64,000 nucleotides of DNA from Streptomyces himalayensis subsp. himalayensis. GTDB lineage: Bacteria; Actinomycetota; Actinomycetes; Streptomycetales; Streptomycetaceae. This document shows, one piece after another, positions 60,006 through 64,000 of this stretch; the stretch's first letter is position 1; each line of letters opens with the position of its first letter. Below the pieces are notes generated by a model, which saw only the letters and a program-made list of their open reading frames with translations, ran no database searches and had not been told where the DNA came from. The translations under genes and the position numbers were made by a program. The DNA lies in assembly GCF_013778455.1 (NCBI RefSeq), contig NZ_JACEHE010000009.1:124001-188000 (forward strand), in the 5' to 3' direction.

Positions 60006-62003
60006 TTGCGAGGATCCGCCACTGTCCGCACCCTGGCCGCACACGGAGGTGCGCGTCGCACGGCGGGAGCCGTCGCGTCCGTCGCCCTGTTACTGCCCCT
60101 GCTGGGCGCCGCGCCGTCCGGCACGGCCGAGCCGGCCTCCAGCGAGCGCCTGCAGAACGCCTTCGCCGCGGCAGCCGCCGAGTACCACGTGCCGCAGAGC
60201 GTGCTGCTCGGGGTATCCTATCTGCAGTCCCGCTGGGACACACACGGCGGGGCTCCCAGTGTGACCGGCGGCTACGGTCCGATGCATCTCACCGATGCCC
60301 GTGCCGCGCTCGCCGAGGCCACCCAGCACCACAGCGAGGGCGGCGAGGACGCCCGCGGCGACTCCTCACGCACCGCCCGTGTCCCGCAGGCCTCTGCGGC
60401 GTCCACTGCGACTGTGCCTGAGGATTCCCAACTCCCCGCTCGCCTGAGGACGTTGTCCAAGGCAGCCGAGCTCACCGGGTTCTCCGCCGAGCAGCTGCGC
60501 ACGGACGAGGCCGCGAACGTACGGGGCGGCGCGGCGCTGCTCGCGGCCGCACAGAAGCAGCTGGGTGAGCCGCTCAGCGGCGACGCGGCCGACTGGTACG
60601 GGGCGGTGGCGCGCTTCTCGGGCGCGGACGACAGCGCGACCGCGGCGACGTATGCCAACGACGTGTTCGCCGTGATCCGCGACGGCGAGCAGCGCACCAA
60701 CGACGCCGGCCAGCGGGTCGAACTGGCGCCCTCCCCCGCGGTTCGGACGGACGCGGCCCAGATCGAGCGGATGGGACTGCGCCAAGCAGACGAGGGGGAC
60801 ACGGAGTGCCCCGAGACCGTGGCGTGCGAGTGGATCCCGGCGCCGTACGAGGAGTTCGGCGACGGCGACTACGGCAACCACGACCTGGGCGACCGGCCCG
60901 CCTCCCAGAAGATCGACTACATCATCGTCCACGACACCGAGGGCAGCTGGGATACCACCCTGAAGCTCGTGCAGGACCCGACCTATGTGTCCTGGAACTA
61001 CACGCTGCGGTCCACGGATGGGCACATCGCCCAGCACGTGAAGGCCAAGGACGTCGCCTGGCATGCGGGCAACTGGTTCGTCAACGCCAAGTCGATCGGC
61101 CTGGAGCACGAAGGCTTCCTCGCCGATCCCGACGCCTGGTACACGGAGGCCATGTACCGGACATCGGCGCGGCTCGTGCAGTACCTGGCCAAGAAGTACG
61201 ACATCCCCCTGGACCGGCAGCACATCCTCGGGCACGACAACGTCCCAGGGCCGACCACCTCCAACATCCGTGTAATGCACACCGACCCGGGCCCGTACTG
61301 GGACTGGCAGCACTACTTCACGCTGATGGGGAAGCCGTTCCACGCCACGGCGAGTGCGAGCGGTGGGCTGGTGACCGTACTGCCCGAATTCGCCGTACAT
61401 CGGCCGGAGTTCACAGGCTGCACCGCGAAGGGCCAGCCCTGTGCGGCGCACGGGTCCAGTGCCGTGCGGCTGTACACCCAGCCCAGCGAGGACGCCCCAC
61501 TCATCAAGGACATCGGCCTGCGGCCGGGCGGTGAGGACTCCACCATCGACGTGAACGACACGGCCTCGCGGGTCTCCACCGGCCAGCAGTACGCGGTGGC
61601 CGAGCACGAGGGCGACTGGACCGCGATCTGGTACCTGGGGCAGAAGGCCTGGTTCAAGAACCCGAAGAAGCAGCCGACCGCCGTCAACGCGGCCGGGCTC
61701 GTGGTGACGCCGAAGACCGGTGCCGCGGACGTATCCGTGTACGGACGCGCATACCCGGAGAAGGAGGCGTACCCGACCGGCGTGCCCGCCCAGGCGGTCT
61801 CACCTCTGCCGTACAAGCTGCTCGCCGGGCAGCGGTACGTGGTGGGTGACAAGGTGCCCGGCGAGTACTACTACTCGACGACCTTCGACACGGCGGCGCA
61901 CAAGGTGGTGCGGGGCGCGGACGAGTACTACGAGATCCAGTTCGGGCACCGGGTGGCGTTCGTGCGGGCGGCCGATGTGCAAGTCGTGCAATCGGGGTCG
62001 TAG
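60006..62003 (+). CDS. Secreted N-acetylmuramoyl-L-alanine amidase (Amidase_2); TTG start, TTA codon
   Basis: 665 residues. The TTG start is supported by GGGAGG 5 nt upstream and a signal peptide right after it (GAVASVALLLPLLGAAPSGTAEP). Residues 50-230 form a helical lead region. The zinc amidase is at about 300-450: YIIVHDTEGS, HVKAKDVAWHAGNWFVN, SIGLEHEGF, ILGHDNVPGPTTSN. Two SH3-like segments end the protein. It should cut peptide stems from peptidoglycan. Codon 29 (60090-60092), inside the signal peptide, is TTA, so bldA dependence is expected. Confidence 0.92.
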   Translation: MRGSATVRTLAAHGGARRTAGAVASVALLLPLLGAAPSGTAEPASSERLQNAFAAAAAEYHVPQSVLLGVSYLQSRWDTHGGAPSVTGGYGPMHLTDARAALAEATQHHSEGGEDARGDSSRTARVPQASAASTATVPEDSQLPARLRTLSKAAELTGFSAEQLRTDEAANVRGGAALLAAAQKQLGEPLSGDAADWYGAVARFSGADDSATAATYANDVFAVIRDGEQRTNDAGQRVELAPSPAVRTDAAQIERMGLRQADEGDTECPETVACEWIPAPYEEFGDGDYGNHDLGDRPASQKIDYIIVHDTEGSWDTTLKLVQDPTYVSWNYTLRSTDGHIAQHVKAKDVAWHAGNWFVNAKSIGLEHEGFLADPDAWYTEAMYRTSARLVQYLAKKYDIPLDRQHILGHDNVPGPTTSNIRVMHTDPGPYWDWQHYFTLMGKPFHATASASGGLVTVLPEFAVHRPEFTGCTAKGQPCAAHGSSAVRLYTQPSEDAPLIKDIGLRPGGEDSTIDVNDTASRVSTGQQYAVAEHEGDWTAIWYLGQKAWFKNPKKQPTAVNAAGLVVTPKTGAADVSVYGRAYPEKEAYPTGVPAQAVSPLPYKLLAGQRYVVGDKVPGEYYYSTTFDTAAHKVVRGADEYYEIQFGHRVAFVRAADVQVVQSGS

Positions 62004-62096
62004 AGCTACTGACGGCGAGGAAGGTCGAACGACGTTCCGCCTCGTAGGACCCCGTTTGGCGCTCCTGGCGTCGCAGTAGCCCCGTCGCAATGGTGG

Positions 62097-62127
62097 GGGC
62101 CGGGTCTGCATGGCGCGGACCCGGCCC
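62097..62127. terminator. 10-bp stem-loop terminator
   Basis: GGGCCGGGTC (62097-62106) and GACCCGGCCC (62118-62127), between the amidase and a convergent gene. Confidence 0.8.
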
Positions 62128-62226
62128 TCGCGTACATCTGCTGCTCTGGGAAGAACAGGCAGCGGTCGGCCTCGACCGAAGGCGTCTCTGTTTCAGGCTC
62201 TTATCAGTGCTGGTCAGGCCCTGAGG

Positions 62227-62727
62227 TCAGCCCTGCCGGAACAGCTCCGCCGGCAGGGGCTTCAGCAGGGCGTACAGATCGTCCGTGATCGGCCGGTCCC
62301 AGGCGGCGATCGTCACGAGCACACCGTCGCTGCGGTCGAACTGCACGCAGGAGATCCGGCTCTCGGACAGCTTCAGGCGACGGACGATCAAGAGGTTGTC
62401 GCCCTGCATCACCGGCATGTCCTCGGTGTCGAGGACGGTGACCTCTTCGTCGTTCTCCAGCGCCAGCAGCAGCTGCGCGACCTCGAACGGGATCTGCCCC
62501 TCGGCGGTCTCACGGGCCGGCGAGTCCTCGGGCAGATTGCCGATGATCATCGCGGGGCCGCGGCCGCCGAACAGGTCGTACCGCAGGAACACGCCCTGGC
62601 AGCTGCCGTCCGGTGCGGGCAGCAGGCCCGCGCCGAGATTGCCAGGCCAGTCGCCCGGGTCCATGGCCAGGACGTCGAAGTCCGGACCCGCGGGTGTGGC
62701 GGCGCTGCGGCGGCGGAGGAAGGACAT
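62227..62727 (-). CDS. Conserved Streptomyces protein of unknown function
   Basis: 166 residues, soluble. Segments I recognise as shared by Streptomyces homologues: DFDVLAMDPGDWPGNLGAGLLPA, FEVAQLLLALENDEEVTV, TDDLYALLKPLPAELFRQG. ATG at 62727 with a poor ribosome site. Function unknown. Confidence 0.7.
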   Translation of the reverse strand: MSFLRRRSAATPAGPDFDVLAMDPGDWPGNLGAGLLPAPDGSCQGVFLRYDLFGGRGPAMIIGNLPEDSPARETAEGQIPFEVAQLLLALENDEEVTVLDTEDMPVMQGDNLLIVRRLKLSESRISCVQFDRSDGVLVTIAAWDRPITDDLYALLKPLPAELFRQG

Positions 62728-62777
62728 GCGGCCATGGTACGTGTCCGCGGCGGCTTTGCGGCGGCGGGGGCTGAGCC

Positions 62778-62940
62778 GGGTGAACGCGGCTCGGCCGTGG
62801 TGGGCAAGGGCGGGTGACCGTGGCTCGGCCCTGGTAGGCGAGGCCGGGTGAGGTGGCTCTGCGGCTTGTGGGCATGATCGGGTGAGGTGGCTCTGCCGCT
62901 CGTTGGCAGGATCGGGTGACGTGGCTCTGTCGTGGTGCGT
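62778..62940. repeat. Tandem repeat, exactly 34 bp x 4.8
   Basis: Units start at 62778, 62812, 62846, 62880 and 62914 with GGGTGA(A/C/G)-GTGGCTC(G/T)G cores. They lie between divergent genes. The register is perfect although bases have drifted. Confidence 0.9.
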
Positions 62941-62986
62941 TAGTACGTGTGCATGACCCATGGATGCCCGGAACGGAGCAGTTGCC

Positions 62987-63736
62987 GTGACCATGAATGA
63001 TCACGAGGGCGTGGCAGACGAGAGCGCCCTCACGTACTGGCGGGCCGGGCTGGACACGGTTCCCGACGAGGTTTGGCTCCATCCGGATCTCACGGTTCTG
63101 CTGCTGCCGGACAACGCTCTCACTCACATCCCCGCTCGCATCGGCACGCTCAAGGCACTGCACACCCTGGACCTGGGCCACAACAGGCTCACCCGTGTCC
63201 CGGACGAGCTGGGTGAGCTCGTGGGTCTTGACCGGTTCCTGTATCTGCACGACAACGAACTCGGCTCGCTCCCGGACTCTTTGTGTCGTCTGACCCGGCT
63301 GGCGTATCTGAACGTCGGCGAGAACGCTCTCACGGAGCTGCCCGAGTCGCTGGGCTCGATGAGGGATCTGGTGGAGCTCCGGGCTCAGCACAACCGGCTG
63401 ACCGCGCTGCCTCCTTCGATCGGTGGGCTGGCGTCTCTGCGGGAGCTCTGGCTGCGCGGCAACCGCCTCAGAGCGCTCCCCGATTCCGTACGACACCTGC
63501 AGGCGCTGCGTGAACTGGAGCTGCGCGAGAACGCCTTCACGGCTGTGCCGGAGGCGCTGCGCGGCCTGCCGCTGCTGCGGCGGCTCGATCTGCGCAGCAA
63601 CCGATTGCGCGAGCTGCCCGGCTGGCTCGCCGAGCTGCCCGCGCTGGAGAAGCTGGACCTGCGGTGGAACGACGTCGAGGTCCCGCGCGATGTGCTGCGG
63701 GACCTCGAGCGAAGGGGCTGCGTGGTATTGCGCTGA
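62987..63736 (+). CDS. Leucine-rich repeat protein
   Basis: About 249 residues with eight bacterial-type LRRs of 22-23 residues (LHTLDLGHNRLTRVPDELGEL, LREL.LRGNRLRALPDSVRHL and so on). No kinase, TM or signal segment. Start at GTG 62987, where GGAG lies 8 nt upstream; an ATG at 62960 lacks a site. Cytosolic protein-protein interaction role presumed. Confidence 0.88.
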   Translation: MTMNDHEGVADESALTYWRAGLDTVPDEVWLHPDLTVLLLPDNALTHIPARIGTLKALHTLDLGHNRLTRVPDELGELVGLDRFLYLHDNELGSLPDSLCRLTRLAYLNVGENALTELPESLGSMRDLVELRAQHNRLTALPPSIGGLASLRELWLRGNRLRALPDSVRHLQALRELELRENAFTAVPEALRGLPLLRRLDLRSNRLRELPGWLAELPALEKLDLRWNDVEVPRDVLRDLERRGCVVLR

Positions 63737-63842
63737 GCGCCCGGACCGGACGGCACACGGCCGGAGCATTCGCGACCTACCGCCCGGCTGGCCGCATCGG
63801 GCCACTGCTGCCACCGCGCCGCCCGCTCTGTCGGAACAGCGC

Positions 63843-64000
63843 TCAGTCGCCGTCCTCCGCCGCGGGCGGCACCACCGCCACCGGGCTCGCCGCGTGCAGC
63901 AGCACCGCGTGCGTGACCGAGCCGAGCATCCGGGCGGGCTGGAGCAGCCGCCGGCGGTGGCGGCCCACCGCCACCAGGTCGGCGTCCTTGGATGCGGCGA
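63843..64000 (-). CDS. Universal stress protein, C-terminal part only
   Basis: Fifty-two codons to a TGA: DLVAVGRHRRR, RMLGSVTHAVLLHAASPVAVVP. The GRxxRR-RMLGSVTHAVLLHA signature with the following P(V)AVVP strand is the UspA nucleotide loop. The rest of the gene lies beyond the window. Confidence 0.88.
   Translation of the reverse strand, partial: AASKDADLVAVGRHRRRLLQPARMLGSVTHAVLLHAASPVAVVPPAAEDGD

Noticed and set aside
62778-62940. CRISPR-like array
   Set aside because: The 34-bp units abut directly with no unique spacers, and no cas genes are present. It is a simple tandem repeat.
1-64000. tRNA, rRNA, riboswitch, insertion sequence or phage attachment site
   Set aside because: I looked for tRNA arms, transposase or integrase motifs and typical riboswitch cores and saw none; this was by eye, so a covariance search could still find a small RNA.

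Overview
The window is chromosomal DNA from a Streptomyces or a very close relative. Third codon positions are almost all G/C, starts are often GTG (one supported TTG), Shine-Dalgarno sites are strong, and typical Streptomyces families appear: a two-domain long chaplin with a LAxTG sorting signal, SpoIIE-type phosphatases, a DUF3662 protein, PspAB/HtpX, DUF5133, DUF5709, DUF4235 and an NsdA-like regulator. At least three genes carry the rare TTA codon. I saw no rRNA, tRNA, integrase, transposase or CRISPR array. All assignments come from reading the sequence; no database was searched.

Layout. 1-4.2 kb: 3' end of a secreted GH53 galactanase, a SAM methyltransferase, the wreck of a tetracycline-resistance-type translation factor, a free-standing DUF3662 protein and small unknowns. 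4.6-6.6 kb: thiol/copper stress group (glutathionyl-hydroquinone reductase type, DUF4235, Cys-rich copper storage protein). 6.8-10.6 kb: unknown gene, topoisomerase IB pseudogene, PHP hydrolase, SPW membrane protein, DUF5133. 10.7-14.6 kb: second respiratory set, qcrB facing ctaD-ctaF. 14.8-16.4 kb: glyoxalase-fold and anti-sigma-type kinase genes. 16.8-20.5 kb: PLP decarboxylase, then a tightly overlapped trio: HemK-like methyltransferase, CDGSH Fe-S protein, haem-oxygenase-like di-iron oxidase. 20.6-28.7 kb: F420 reductase, phosphoesterase, small secreted protein, large GAF/PAS/SpoIIE/HATPase phosphatase, Zn-alcohol dehydrogenase, mycothiol-type isomerase, HtpX-PspAB. 28.7-35.1 kb: small paralogous proteins, a sigma/zinc-finger/ricin membrane protein, a coiled-coil/winged-helix protein, a methyltransferase, an alpha/beta hydrolase. 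35.2-40.5 kb: YceI protein and an aromatic-degradation locus (FAD monooxygenase, decayed maleylacetate reductase, divergent GAF/AAA/Fis activator). 40.5-48.9 kb: aldo/keto reductase, glyoxalase-fold protein, chaplin, ArsR regulator with a broken partner, MFS exporter, DUF5709, DUF4032, GNAT. 48.9-52.8 kb: coupled ddaH-rocD with Lrp and LysR regulators. 52.9-64 kb: small zinc ribbon, di-Mop protein, NTF2-like gene behind a SoxR-type box, a second PAS/SpoIIE protein with altered metal ligands, NsdA-like regulator facing an APH-like kinase, a peptidoglycan amidase, a conserved unknown, an LRR protein and the end of a universal stress protein gene.

Two features stand out. Gene decay is unusually visible: four genes survive only as shifted, deleted fragments next to intact neighbours. 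In addition, about a dozen intergenic gaps carry short tandem arrays (14-41 bp units, unrelated to each other), with no such arrays noticed inside genes. The best candidate for an undescribed system is the methyltransferase/CDGSH/di-iron oxidase operon at 18.4-20.5 kb, possibly fed by the upstream decarboxylase.
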